From positions 1 to 64,000 of the forward strand of contig NZ_LQXA01000028.1 in the NCBI RefSeq assembly GCF_001618005.1: a stretch of 64,000 nt of DNA, in the 5' to 3' direction. Made by a program: the position numbers and the translations under genes. Below, one piece after another: positions 9,773 through 18,040 of the stretch (the first letter of the stretch is position 1; each line of letters starts with the position of its first letter). A model generated the notes under the pieces. The model ran no database searches. It was not told where the DNA came from and saw nothing but the letters and a program-made list of their open reading frames with translations. The stretch comes from Clavibacter tessellarius. Lineage in GTDB: Bacteria > Actinomycetota > Actinomycetes > Actinomycetales > Microbacteriaceae.

Positions 9773-10318
9773 GTGGGATCGACAGGACCGCTAGGTTCGC
9801 CGAGACCATCGGGGGGCGTCACGAACATCGCAGGGATCACGCGGCGCGGCAGCGCGTTCGTCATGAACCTCGCCGGTTCGCTCCTGGTCCCCATGCCCGT
9901 CCGGATGCGCGTCTACCGCGCCTGCGGGGCGCGCATCGCCCCCGGGGCGCGCGTGTTCTCCGGTGCCCTGTTCCAATCGGCCCAGCTCACCATGGGCGCT
10001 TCCTCCACCCTCAACTTCCGCTGCGTCATCGACAACTGGGTGCCCGTCGTCATCGGCGAGCGGGTCGGCGTCGGGGTGGGCGTGCAGATGATCACGAGCT
10101 CCCACGAGATGTCGAACCCGGCCGTCCGCGCCGGCACGATGCGCTACGCGCCCATCACCATCGGCGACGGCGCGTGGATCGGCAGCGGCGCGGTCATCCT
10201 GCAGGGCGTCACCATCGGCCGCGGCGCGGTCATCGCCGCGGGCGCCGTCGTCACGAAGGACGTCCCGGCGGACGAGATCCACGGCGGCCTCCCCGCGAAG
10301 CTCATCCGCGGGCTGTAG
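9773..10318 (+). CDS. Maltose/galactoside O-acetyltransferase-like protein
   Basis: The 181-residue product is a hexapeptide-repeat acetyltransferase of the LacA/WcaF type: [20 protein letters not shown], the substrate-facing MITSSHEM segment with its histidine, [29 protein letters not shown] coils and the terminal [10 protein letters not shown]. The GTG at 9773 is the longest reading; an ATG at 9863 would shorten it by 30 residues. It is divergent from another hexapeptide acetyltransferase and followed by a membrane acyltransferase, so the three may decorate a cell-surface glycan. Confidence 0.75.
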   Translation: MGSTGPLGSPRPSGGVTNIAGITRRGSAFVMNLAGSLLVPMPVRMRVYRACGARIAPGARVFSGALFQSAQLTMGASSTLNFRCVIDNWVPVVIGERVGVGVGVQMITSSHEMSNPAVRAGTMRYAPITIGDGAWIGSGAVILQGVTIGRGAVIAAGAVVTKDVPADEIHGGLPAKLIRGL

Positions 10319-10373
10319 CGCGTGCCGGAGCCGCCGGAGGGGCGGTTCAGCAGGGAGGTGCACGCCGGCCACC

Positions 10374-11522
10374 TCACCCGACGGGCTCCTGCTCGTCTTC
10401 CCTGCGCGCGCGGGTCAGCGCCCGCTTGACGAACCTGCGGCTCGGGGCCTCGAAGACCGTGAAGATGAGGACGCTCGACGCGATCGTCAGCACGACCCAC
10501 ACCCACCCGAACCACGAGGGCGTCGGCACGACGCTCATCAGGTTCATCAGCGGTACGTGGATCAGGTAGAGCGAGAAGCTCGCTTCGCCGAGCAGCAGGA
10601 GCCAACCTGCACCCAGCCATGTGCGGCGTCCTCGCGGGGGCACGGCGAGGCCGGTGATGAGAGCCGCGAAGAACGGCGTCAGCAGGAGGTAGGCGGGCTG
10701 CACGGGCGCCGTGAGCGACAGCAGGAGGACGCCCAGGCAAGCGGCGCTGATCAGCGCGAGACGACGGTGGCCGGCTGCCAGCCATTCGCGCCCACCACGG
10801 AGGAAGACGAGCGCGGCGACCACCCCGATGAGGAAGTCGAAGAAGTGCGTGACCGGGAACTGGCTGACCAGGAATCCACGTTGCCCCACGGGAGCGAAAG
10901 CGCGCACCGCCGAGATGAAGATCACCTGGCCGGAGAACGCCACGGCGAGCATCCACATCATCGCCCGCGCGGTCATCTTCCGAATCGATGCGATGAGCAT
11001 CGGGAAGAGCAGGTAGAAGAACATCTCGCAGGCGATGCTCCAGGCGGGGCCGTTCCACGGCTGATTGATCCGAGCTGCGGGGAACCACCCGGTCGTGACG
11101 GTCGCCTGGCTGAGGAAGCTGACGACGAGAGCCACGCCGTCGACATCGGGCAATGAATACCACTGCTGCAGATAGCCCTCATCGCGGTTCACGATCGCGA
11201 AGGCGACGCCGATCGCCCCGAGTCCGAGGGCGAGGACCACCACGGGGTAGATGCGCGCTACGCGGTTGACGTAGAAGGCGCGGCGGTCAGCGCCGCCGGA
11301 CATCTCGGAGTAGTTGTACGCGAGGATGAAGCCCGACAGGACGAAGAACAACGCGACGGCGGTTCGTCCTCCGTCGACGAATGCCACGATTCCCGCGGGT
11401 ATCACCACCAGCCCGGCATGCGAGAAGTGGGACAGGAGGACGGTCATGGCCGCGAAGAAGCGCAGACCGGTGAGTGCGGGGAGCTTGCGGTCGTCATGGA
11501 TGGCGGCAGTCGGACTGGACAT
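10374..11522 (-). CDS. OafA/YrhL-type membrane acyltransferase (acyltransferase 3 family)
   Basis: The 382-residue integral membrane protein shows about ten hydrophobic helices and the family signatures: LTGLRFFAAMTVLLSHFSH near the N-terminus with its conserved histidine, FFVLSGFILAY at about 60-70, and FYVNRVARIYPV. These proteins O-acylate sugars of cell-wall polymers or exopolysaccharides using cytoplasmic acyl-CoA. With the two soluble acetyltransferases just before it, a role in surface glycan modification is likely. It reads away from tRNA-Lys. Confidence 0.88.
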   Translation of the reverse strand: MSSPTAAIHDDRKLPALTGLRFFAAMTVLLSHFSHAGLVVIPAGIVAFVDGGRTAVALFFVLSGFILAYNYSEMSGGADRRAFYVNRVARIYPVVVLALGLGAIGVAFAIVNRDEGYLQQWYSLPDVDGVALVVSFLSQATVTTGWFPAARINQPWNGPAWSIACEMFFYLLFPMLIASIRKMTARAMMWMLAVAFSGQVIFISAVRAFAPVGQRGFLVSQFPVTHFFDFLIGVVAALVFLRGGREWLAAGHRRLALISAACLGVLLLSLTAPVQPAYLLLTPFFAALITGLAVPPRGRRTWLGAGWLLLLGEASFSLYLIHVPLMNLMSVVPTPSWFGWVWVVLTIASSVLIFTVFEAPSRRFVKRALTRARREDEQEPVG

Positions 11523-11899
11523 CGGTTCCCCCGCTACCGCACGTTGCTCGTGGACGCAGGGTAGTCCTCGCGTGAGCCTGCGGGTGAGCCCGACATCGGG
11601 AGAGGCGAATGGGTCACGCGGGCTCTGCGGCCATTCGCGAAAAGCGATCGGTGATCGAGCCCCCGACCGGCGCCACCCGCAGGGGCTCCGAGATCAGGCC
11701 GGGAAGGCTCTCCGGGAGCCCTGCTCATGCCGCGTCCGCGCCGTTTCCCCACAAAAGAAATCGTATGGGCCGACGGGAGGCGACACCACCATCCGGGGAC
11801 CCCACATGAGGGGCTGGTGGACGGGCGCTGGATGCTGCCGCGTGCCGCGATGACGGCTGCCGGCGGCGACGCGTGCGACTCCACCGCTCGAGGACCGTG
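11523..11899. other. Non-coding stretch between acyltransferase and tRNA-Lys
   Basis: I see no convincing gene here; all ORFs are short and lack ribosome sites or recognisable products. It holds the upstream region of the acyltransferase gene and a locally AT-richer patch near 11745-11767. Position beside a tRNA gene makes it a place where integrated DNA could sit, but no integrase, attachment repeat or transposase is visible. Confidence 0.5.
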
Positions 11900-11972
11900 T
11901 GGGCCCCGTCGGGCTCGAACCGACGACCCAGGGATTAAAAGTCCCTTGCTCTACCAACTGAGCTAGAGGCCC
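11900..11972 (-). tRNA. tRNA-Lys (anticodon TTT)
   Basis: A complete cloverleaf is readable. The 7-bp acceptor stem pairs GGGCCTC with GGGGCCC (one G-U), the D arm is AGCTCAGTTGGTAGAGC, the anticodon loop is CTTTTAA flanked by AGGGA/TCCCT, and the T arm contains GGTTCGAGC. The discriminator is A. CCA is not encoded. Confidence 0.97.
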
Positions 11973-12007
11973 GTGCGCCCGACTCTACGGGATGGGGGAG
12001 CGGCCGA

Positions 12008-12178
12008 TCAGAGGCGGTCGACGTCTCGCGAGGACCCGCGACGCACGACGGCACCGGCCACGACCGTGACCACGACGAGGAAGATCCCGACGCCCACGAG
12101 CCACGCGAGCGCCTTGATGACGAACCCCACGACGACCAGGACGAGCCACAGCACCACCAGGCCGACGACGAATCTCAT
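12008..12178 (-). CDS. Short hydrophobic membrane protein
   Basis: The 56-residue product has two adjacent membrane segments (about 3-18 and 23-45) and a short charged tail ending in RGSSRDVDRL. It resembles the tiny double-spanning proteins common in Actinobacteria, but I cannot assign a function. The start is well supported by a TAGGCT box six bases upstream, indicating a leaderless mRNA. It is divergent from the next gene, which also carries a -10 box close to its start. Confidence 0.65.
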   Translation of the reverse strand: MRFVVGLVVLWLVLVVVGFVIKALAWLVGVGIFLVVVTVVAGAVVRRGSSRDVDRL

Positions 12179-12250
12179 GCCCCCAGCCTACGGGGGCCTC
12201 CCGGGCGCCCGCCGGGCGATCGCGGCGGGCCCCGGCGTACGCTGACGAGG

Positions 12251-12883
12251 ATGTCCGGCGACTACCACAAGCCCACCAGGTTCTCCGGGTCCAAGTTCGA
12301 GAGCATGCTCGGCGGCGAGGACCCCGCCACGATCAGCCGCGTGGCCCACGAGACCGCGTCGGCGCTGCTGGCGCGCGTGCGGGCGGATCCCGACCCCGCG
12401 GTCGTCGAGCGCCTCATCGCCTACACCGACGAGCACGGCATCGACGCGGTGGCGGAGCTGTGGTCGCGCGCGAGCCCGCGCAGCCTGCCCGGCGCGCTCT
12501 GGCGCCTGTACCTCATGCGCGCGCTCATCCGACAGGATCCGGACGGCATCAGCCTCCTCTACCAGCGCGGCACCGAGGTGGCGACGACCATCGATCCCGT
12601 CGTCGCGGGTGCGACGGCGCCGACGGGGCCGGCGGAGATCGTCGAGCTCGCGGACAGCATCCTCCGCGGCCTCTTCACGGGCGACTTCGCCGTGGCGCTG
12701 GATCGGGCGGGTGCGTTCAGCAGGCTGGCCGCGCTCGGTGCCACGAGCGTCGCCGACGACCTCGACGCCACGGCCTCCCCGGAGCGCGCCGGCGACCTCA
12801 CGACGCGCGCCCTCCGGCTCTCGCAGATGGCGGCGGACCTCGCGCAGTGCGCCCGCCTGTGGCGGAGCGACCGGCTCGACTGA
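12251..12883 (+). CDS. Conserved actinobacterial protein of unknown function
   Basis: The 210-residue product is soluble and largely helical, with no signal peptide, metal site or catalytic motif that I can recognise. It opens with a polar stretch (MSGDYHKPTRFSGSKFESM) and contains a Glu/Asp-rich middle followed by long amphipathic helices. Proteins of this kind are common in Microbacteriaceae annotations under unreliable names. A TACGCT box seven bases before the ATG, together with a GACGAGG sequence, supports the start. Nothing in the context indicates a function. Confidence 0.7.
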   Translation: MSGDYHKPTRFSGSKFESMLGGEDPATISRVAHETASALLARVRADPDPAVVERLIAYTDEHGIDAVAELWSRASPRSLPGALWRLYLMRALIRQDPDGISLLYQRGTEVATTIDPVVAGATAPTGPAEIVELADSILRGLFTGDFAVALDRAGAFSRLAALGATSVADDLDATASPERAGDLTTRALRLSQMAADLAQCARLWRSDRLD

Positions 12884-13492
12884 CCCGGGGCCGGGCGCGC
12901 GGGCGTCCTCCCGCACCGCTGCATCCGCCGCGTTCGCTGTGAGCGACGGACCTCGGGCGACAGCTCCGGTCGACTCGGTTACAGTGGATGGGGTCGGGCC
13001 GCAGTAACCCCGGGCTCCAATATTCGCCGCTCCGAGCGGCCTCGCGCCGAGAGGCGTTCCTGCGGTCCGGCTCCTCTTATCTCCGCCAGATGCCCTCGAG
13101 GCCGGGTCCCCACCCGACCGGACGCCACCCACGTCCCCTCCGACCGGAGCCGAGCGCCACCCGCGCCCCGGCATCGTCATCCGGCCGTCCTGTGACCAAA
13201 CCGTGACGCGCCCCGCCCCGAAGAGTCATCGTGAGGCGCTCACCCGCTTCGCACCCGTCACCCGCGAGGGTGCGACCCGCATCGGTCGTGTCCTGCTGCG
13301 CGGCAGGCCGCCCGGCCATCCCAGATGCCGCGTTCCCGCGGGATCCGGCCGGTGCGGGCCTCCCCGCATCCCCTGCACCATCCGCCCCACCACCCGGAAG
13401 ACCCACATGACCTCCCCGCAGATCCACCTCCGCCCGACGGGCGTCGATGCGCCTGCATGCGGAACCCGGTCGGGTCTGGGATGCTGGGGCTC
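12884..13492. other. 609-bp region upstream of sigK
   Basis: No gene is supported here. The tract contains a CAATATTC patch near 13018-13025, a TGTGACCAAACCGTGAC direct repeat near 13190-13206 and several short GC-rich hairpins. It is unusually long for this gene-dense region and may hold the sigK promoter and a long leader. I found no known riboswitch signature in it. Confidence 0.4.
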
Positions 13493-14080
13493 GTGCCTTC
13501 ATCGATCGAGCGTCCTGACCTGCCCGGGCCGGCGGACCCCGAGTCGAAGGAGTCGCTCCTCGGCCGTGTCGCCCAGGGCGACAAGCGCGCCTTCTCGGAG
13601 CTCTACGACCAGCTCGCGCCCCGCGTCCTCGGACTCGTGCGGCGGCTCCTCGTCGACCACGCGCAGTCCGAGGAGGTCACCCAGGAGATCTTCCTGGAGA
13701 TCTGGCAGTCCGCATCGCGGTTCGACCCGGCCAAGGGCGCCGCGACCACGTGGGTGCTCACCATGGCCCACCGCCGCGCGGTCGACCGCGTGCGCGCCTC
13801 CCAGTCCAGCCGTGATCGCGACGTGCGCATCGGCATCCGCGACCACGAGCACGGCTACGACCAGGTGTCGGAGACCGTCGAGATCAGCATCGAGCACGAG
13901 AGGGTGAAGAAGGCCATGACGAAGCTCACAGAGATCCAGCGCCAGGCCGTCTCCCTCGCCTACTACGGCGGCTACAGCCACAGCGAGGTCGCGTCGATGC
14001 TCGACGTGCCCATCGGCACCGTGAAGACGCGCCTGCGCGACGGCATGATCCGCCTGCGCGATGAGATGGGAGTCGCATGA
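13493..14080 (+). CDS. sigK: ECF RNA polymerase sigma factor, SigK family
   Basis: The 195-residue product has the two helical regions of ECF sigma factors: region 2 (FSELYDQLAPRVLGLVRR, then EEVTQEIFLEIW) and region 4 with the helix-turn-helix HSEVASMLDVPIGTVKTRLR. It is followed by an overlapping RskA-type anti-sigma gene, the standard partner of SigK, which in mycobacteria regulates secreted antigen genes in response to redox cues. The GTG at 13493 lies seven bases after a GATGCT hexamer and gives a family-typical length; an ATG at 13481 is possible. Confidence 0.9.
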   Translation: MPSSIERPDLPGPADPESKESLLGRVAQGDKRAFSELYDQLAPRVLGLVRRLLVDHAQSEEVTQEIFLEIWQSASRFDPAKGAATTWVLTMAHRRAVDRVRASQSSRDRDVRIGIRDHEHGYDQVSETVEISIEHERVKKAMTKLTEIQRQAVSLAYYGGYSHSEVASMLDVPIGTVKTRLRDGMIRLRDEMGVA

Positions 14081-14931
14081 TGACCACCGACGACGACCTG
14101 CGCTCGCTCACCGCGGCGTACGCGCTCGGCGCGGTCGACGACGACGAGGCGGCCGAGTTCGAGGCCATCCTCGAGGGCGACCCCGTGCTCCGCGCCGAGG
14201 TCGAGGAGATCCGGGCCACCGCGGCCGGCCTCGCCTTCGCCACGGAGCCCGTGGCCCCGTCCCCGCGCCTCAAGTCCGACCTCATGGCCATGCTCGACGC
14301 CACGCCGCAGCTGCCGCCCCTCGAGGCGCCGGCCGAGGCTCCCGCCGACGACCGCCCTGCCGCGCCCGTCACCGAGCTGCGTCCTGCCGCGGGCACCCCG
14401 TCGGCGTCCGCCGGCCCGACCGCTCCGGGCGGTCGGCTCGGCTCCGCGTCGGCCCGCGCCTCCGAGCGCTGGTTCCGCAAGCCCGGCGCGCTCCTCGGGG
14501 TGGCGGCCGCGGCCGTGGTCCTCGTCGTCGGCGGCGTGGTCGTCGGCACGAACGCGGGCGTGCCCGGCTCCTCGGAGTCGCCCGTCGCCTCCGCGTACGA
14601 GCGGGTCACCACGGCGTCCGACGTCGTCATCGACAAGCGCGACGTGGTCGGCGGCGGCACCGCCACGGTCTACTTCTCCGCCTCCGAGGCGAAGACGGCC
14701 GTCGTGCTCAACGACGCCGCTCCGCTCCCCGAGGGCCGCGTCCTGCAGATGTGGTACGTCAGCCAGTCGGGTCCCGTGTCCGCCGGCGTCATGCCGTCCG
14801 ACGGCGGCGCGGGCCACGCGGTGCTCGCTGGCACGTACACGCCGGGCGACACGGTGGCCATCACCGTCGAGCCCGAGGGCGGATCCGAGCAGCCCACGAG
14901 CGAGCCCATCGTGGCGGTCACCGTCACCTGA
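14077..14931 (+). CDS. rskA: Anti-sigma-K factor RskA
   Basis: The 284-residue product has the modular layout of RskA. A cytoplasmic N-terminal domain (LTAAYALGAVDDDEAAEFEAIL, residues 11-32, read as a zinc-less anti-sigma helix bundle) is followed by an Ala/Pro-rich linker, one membrane helix at about 139-158 and an extracytoplasmic C-terminal domain with VLQMWYVSQSGPVSAG and YTPGDTVAITVEPEGGS. It should hold SigK inactive at the membrane until its periplasmic-side domain is processed. The ATG overlaps the sigK stop (ATGA), giving coupled, stoichiometric synthesis. Confidence 0.93.
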   Translation: MMTTDDDLRSLTAAYALGAVDDDEAAEFEAILEGDPVLRAEVEEIRATAAGLAFATEPVAPSPRLKSDLMAMLDATPQLPPLEAPAEAPADDRPAAPVTELRPAAGTPSASAGPTAPGGRLGSASARASERWFRKPGALLGVAAAAVVLVVGGVVVGTNAGVPGSSESPVASAYERVTTASDVVIDKRDVVGGGTATVYFSASEAKTAVVLNDAAPLPEGRVLQMWYVSQSGPVSAGVMPSDGGAGHAVLAGTYTPGDTVAITVEPEGGSEQPTSEPIVAVTVT

Positions 14932-14941
14932 TCGTCGGCTA

Positions 14942-14999
14942 CCGCACGAGACGAAGGCCCCGCATCCTCCAGAGGATGCGGGGCCTTCGTCTCGTGCGG
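14942..14999. terminator. Long perfect-hairpin terminator between rskA and pstB
   Basis: A 27-bp perfect stem (14942-14968 with 14973-14999) closed by the tetraloop CCAG separates two convergent genes and should work in both directions. It contains the GACGAAGGCCCCG core shared with the regX3 terminator and has no U-tract. Confidence 0.85.
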
Positions 15000-15008
15000 C
15001 GCGGCGGA

Positions 15009-15788
15009 TCAGCCGAAGCGGCCGCTGACGTAGTCCTCGGTCGCCTGCACGCTCGGCTTCGAGAACATGGTGGTGGTGTCGTCGTACTCGATGAGCTTGC
15101 CCGGCTTGCCGGTGCCCGCGATGTTGAAGAACGCGGTGCGGTCGGAGACGCGGCTGGCCTGCTGCATGTTGTGCGTCACGATCACGATCGTGTACTGCGC
15201 CTTGAGCTCCTCGATGAGGTCCTCGATGGCGAGCGTGGAGATCGGGTCGAGCGCGGAGCACGGCTCGTCCATCAGCACCACGTCGGGCTGCACGGCGATG
15301 GCGCGCGCGATGCAGAGACGCTGCTGCTGGCCGCCCGAGAGGCCGGATCCGGGGAGCGCCAGGCGGTCCTTCACCTCGTTCCAGAGGTTGGCGCCCATGA
15401 GCGACTGCTCGACGAGCGCGTCGGCGTCCGACTTCGAGATCTTGCGGTTGTTGAGCTTCACGCCCGCGAGCACGTTGTCGCGGATGGACATGGTGGGGAA
15501 CGGGTTCGGCCGCTGGAAGACCATGCCCACCTGGCGGCGCACGAGCACCGGGTCGACGCCCGGGCCGTAGAGGTCGTTGCCGTCGACGAGGACCTCGCCC
15601 TCCACGTACGCGCCGGGGATGACCTCGTGCATGCGGTTGAGCGTGCGGAGGAACGTGGACTTGCCGCAGCCGGACGGGCCGATGAAGGCGGTGACGGTGC
15701 GCGGCTCGATGCGCAGGTTGACGTCCTCGACCGCCTTGAACTTGCCGTAGTAGACGTTCAGGTCGTTGACTTCGATGCTCTTGGACAA
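15009..15788 (-). CDS. pstB: Phosphate ABC transporter ATPase
   Basis: This cytoplasmic ATPase powers the high-affinity Pst phosphate importer. The 259-residue product shows Walker A GPSGCGKS (37-44), the Q-loop in FQRPNPFP, the signature LSGGQ (150-154) and Walker B VVLMDEP (Asp174, Glu175). FQRPNPFP and the IEDLIEELK segment are typical of PstB rather than other importers. It is the last gene of pstS-pstC-pstA-pstB and ends at a strong bidirectional hairpin. Confidence 0.97.
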   Translation of the reverse strand: MSKSIEVNDLNVYYGKFKAVEDVNLRIEPRTVTAFIGPSGCGKSTFLRTLNRMHEVIPGAYVEGEVLVDGNDLYGPGVDPVLVRRQVGMVFQRPNPFPTMSIRDNVLAGVKLNNRKISKSDADALVEQSLMGANLWNEVKDRLALPGSGLSGGQQQRLCIARAIAVQPDVVLMDEPCSALDPISTLAIEDLIEELKAQYTIVIVTHNMQQASRVSDRTAFFNIAGTGKPGKLIEYDDTTTMFSKPSVQATEDYVSGRFG

Positions 15789-15832
15789 GGGGTGTTCCTA
15801 ACCGTTCGGGTTCGTGGCCGGGGGAGCGGGCG

Positions 15833-16933
15833 CTAGCGGCCGAGCTTGGGGGCGAAGATGCGGGCGATGAGGCGGGCGATGATGTTCAGCGCCATGACGA
15901 TGAGGATCAGCACGAGCGCGCCGGTCCACGCGCGGTCGACGTAGGCCGCCGCATCCGCGCCCTGGTCGGCGTACTGCCGGAAGACGAACACCGGCAGCGT
16001 CATCATCTGGTCCTTGAAGGGGTTGTAGTTCATGCCCTGCGTGAAGCCGGCGACGATGAGCAGCGGCGCCGTCTCGCCGATGACGCGGGCGATCGCGAGC
16101 ATGACGCCCGTGACGATGCCGGCGAGCGACGTGGGCAGCACGATCTTCACGACGGTCAGCCACTTCGGCACGCCCAGCGCGTAGGACGCCTCCCGCAGCT
16201 CGTTGGGGACGAGCTTCAGCATCTCCTCGGCGCTGCGGACGACCACGGGGATCATCAGCACCGAGAGCGCCAGGGCGCCGCCGAAGCCCATGCGGACGCC
16301 CGGGCCGAGGAAGAGCACGAGCAGCGCGTAGGCGAAGAGGCCCGCGACGATCGACGGGATGCCCGTCATGACGTCGACGAAGAACGTGATGGCCCGCGCC
16401 AGGCGGCCGCGGCCGTACTCGACGAGGTAGATGGCCGACATGAGGCCCACGGGGATGGAGATGACCGCGGCGATGGCCGTGATGATCAGCGTGCCCATGA
16501 TGGCGTGCAGCCCGCCGCCGCCCTCGCCCACCACGTTGCGGAGGCTCGAGTTGAAGAACAGCGGGTCGAAGCGGCCGGAGCCGTTGGTGACCGCGGTGAA
16601 CACCAGCGAGATCAGCGGGATGAGCGCGAGCACGAAGGCGACCGTGACGAGGATCGTGATGACCCGGTCCTTCGCCTTCCGCTCGCCCTCCACGGCGAGC
16701 GAGATGACGAAGAGGGCGACGCCGAACAGCAGCGTGCCGAACACGGCGGTGCCGACGTAGTTGAAGTCCTCGGCGGCGCCCGAGACGAGGAGCACCAGGA
16801 AGATGACGGCCATGACGAGCCAGGAGGCGAGGAAGATCAGGGGCGCCGTGGCGCGGTGCAGCTTGCCGGCCGTCAGGGAGTTGGGCAGCGTGGTCGCGAC
16901 GGGCCGCGTGCGGGAGGGGGCTGTCGTCGCCAT
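15833..16933 (-). CDS. pstA: Phosphate ABC transporter permease PstA
   Basis: The 366-residue inner-membrane permease has two N-terminal hydrophobic segments (about 30-85) not found in the shortest PstA proteins, followed by the core permease with LRNVVGEGGGGLHAIMGTL and the EAA-type loop ELREASYALGVPKWLTVVKIVLP that contacts PstB. The ATG overlaps the pstC stop by one base (TAATG), so the two permease genes are coupled. A 44-bp gap separates it from pstB. An ORF extension upstream to 17119 overlaps pstC and is rejected. Confidence 0.95.
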   Translation of the reverse strand: MATTAPSRTRPVATTLPNSLTAGKLHRATAPLIFLASWLVMAVIFLVLLVSGAAEDFNYVGTAVFGTLLFGVALFVISLAVEGERKAKDRVITILVTVAFVLALIPLISLVFTAVTNGSGRFDPLFFNSSLRNVVGEGGGGLHAIMGTLIITAIAAVISIPVGLMSAIYLVEYGRGRLARAITFFVDVMTGIPSIVAGLFAYALLVLFLGPGVRMGFGGALALSVLMIPVVVRSAEEMLKLVPNELREASYALGVPKWLTVVKIVLPTSLAGIVTGVMLAIARVIGETAPLLIVAGFTQGMNYNPFKDQMMTLPVFVFRQYADQGADAAAYVDRAWTGALVLILIVMALNIIARLIARIFAPKLGR

Positions 16934-17934
16934 TAGTTCGCTCCGGAGAAGGCCTTGCGGCGGCTGATGATGTAGCGGGCCAGCATGTTCACGGCCAGCG
17001 TGATGATGAAGAGCATGAGGCCGGAGGCGATCAGCTCGTTGACCTTGAGGCCGTACGCCTCGGGGAAGCTCAGCGCGATGTTCGCGGCGACGGTGTTCGA
17101 GTTCGTCGACTGGAACCACGCGAAGTTCACGACCGCCGCGGGCGAGAGCACGATCGCGACCGCCATGGTCTCGCCGAGCGCGCGGCCGAGGCCGAGCATG
17201 GAGGCCGAGATGATGCCGGGGCGGCCGAAGGGGAGCACCGCCGTCTGGATCATCTCCCAGCGCGTGGCGCCGAGGGCGAGCGCCGCCTCCTCGTGCAGCT
17301 TCGGCGTCTGGAGGAACACCTCGCGGCAGAGCGCGGTGACGATGGGCAGGATCATCACGGCGAGGACGACCGCGACCGTGAAGATGGTGCGGCCGGTGCC
17401 CGAGACGGGGCCGGCGAAGAGCGGGAACCAGCCGAAGGTCTCCGTGAGGAACGCGTAGAACGGCTGGAGGAAGCGGGCGAGCACCGTGATGCCCCAGAGG
17501 CCGAAGACCACCGAGGGCACGGCGGCCAGCAGGTCGATGACGTAGCCGAGGCCCTGCGCCAGGCGGCGCGGCGCGTAGTGCGAGATGAACAGCGCGATGC
17601 CGACGGCCACGGGCACGGCCATGAGCATCGCGAGCGCGGCGGCGTAGACGGTGCCGAACATCAGCGGGCCGACGAAGCTCCAGAAGCCGGCACCGCCGGA
17701 GACCTCGGCCGGCGAGGCGGTGAGGGCGGGGATGCTCTGGACGACGAGGAAGAGCGCGACGGCGGCGAGGATCGCGAGGATCAGCGCGCCGGACCCGGAT
17801 GCGAGGCCGGAGAACACGCGGTCGGCGAGGCGGGCCTTGGCCTTCACGCCCTGGGTGCTGCGGGGGGCGGCCGCGACGTCGCGCGGCCGATCGGACTCGG
17901 GGGCCTCGGGAGGCTGCGGGGCGGCGGTCGTCAT
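16933..17934 (-). CDS. pstC: Phosphate ABC transporter permease PstC
   Basis: The 333-residue permease has a Pro/Ala-rich cytoplasmic N-terminus (1-40), about six membrane helices and the permease loop HEEAALALGATRWEMIQTAVLP facing the ATPase. GLGRALGETMAVAIVLS near residue 245 is characteristic of PstC. It forms the channel together with PstA. A GC-rich hairpin lies between pstS and this gene, so its expression is probably lower than that of pstS. Confidence 0.96.
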   Translation of the reverse strand: MTTAAPQPPEAPESDRPRDVAAAPRSTQGVKAKARLADRVFSGLASGSGALILAILAAVALFLVVQSIPALTASPAEVSGGAGFWSFVGPLMFGTVYAAALAMLMAVPVAVGIALFISHYAPRRLAQGLGYVIDLLAAVPSVVFGLWGITVLARFLQPFYAFLTETFGWFPLFAGPVSGTGRTIFTVAVVLAVMILPIVTALCREVFLQTPKLHEEAALALGATRWEMIQTAVLPFGRPGIISASMLGLGRALGETMAVAIVLSPAAVVNFAWFQSTNSNTVAANIALSFPEAYGLKVNELIASGLMLFIITLAVNMLARYIISRRKAFSGAN

Positions 17935-17994
17935 GGGTCGGGTTCCCTTGCGGTCGTGATGGTGGGGCAGTGGGCGGCGCGCCGCCCGTGGGAG

Positions 17995-18028
17995 CGCCCC
18001 CTGGCCCGCGCGAGCGGGCCAGGGGGCG
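17995..18028 (-). terminator. Intercistronic hairpin between pstS and pstC
   Basis: A 14-bp perfect stem (17995-18008 with 18015-18028) with the 6-nt loop CGCGAG starts 13 bases after the pstS stop. In an operon this most likely reduces read-through or protects the pstS message, giving more binding protein than permease. The role is inferred from position. Confidence 0.65.
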
Positions 18029-18040
18029 GACGGCGGGTGC

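Noticed and set aside
11694-11957. An 87-codon minus-strand ORF beginning MVEQGTFNPWVV across tRNA-Lys
   Set aside because: The sequence is the translated tRNA gene, a well-known annotation artefact.
13203-13907. A 234-codon ORF beginning before sigK in a second frame
   Set aside because: It overlaps sigK in a shifted frame and its residues are Arg/Ser/Thr-rich noise; sigK has clear sigma domains.
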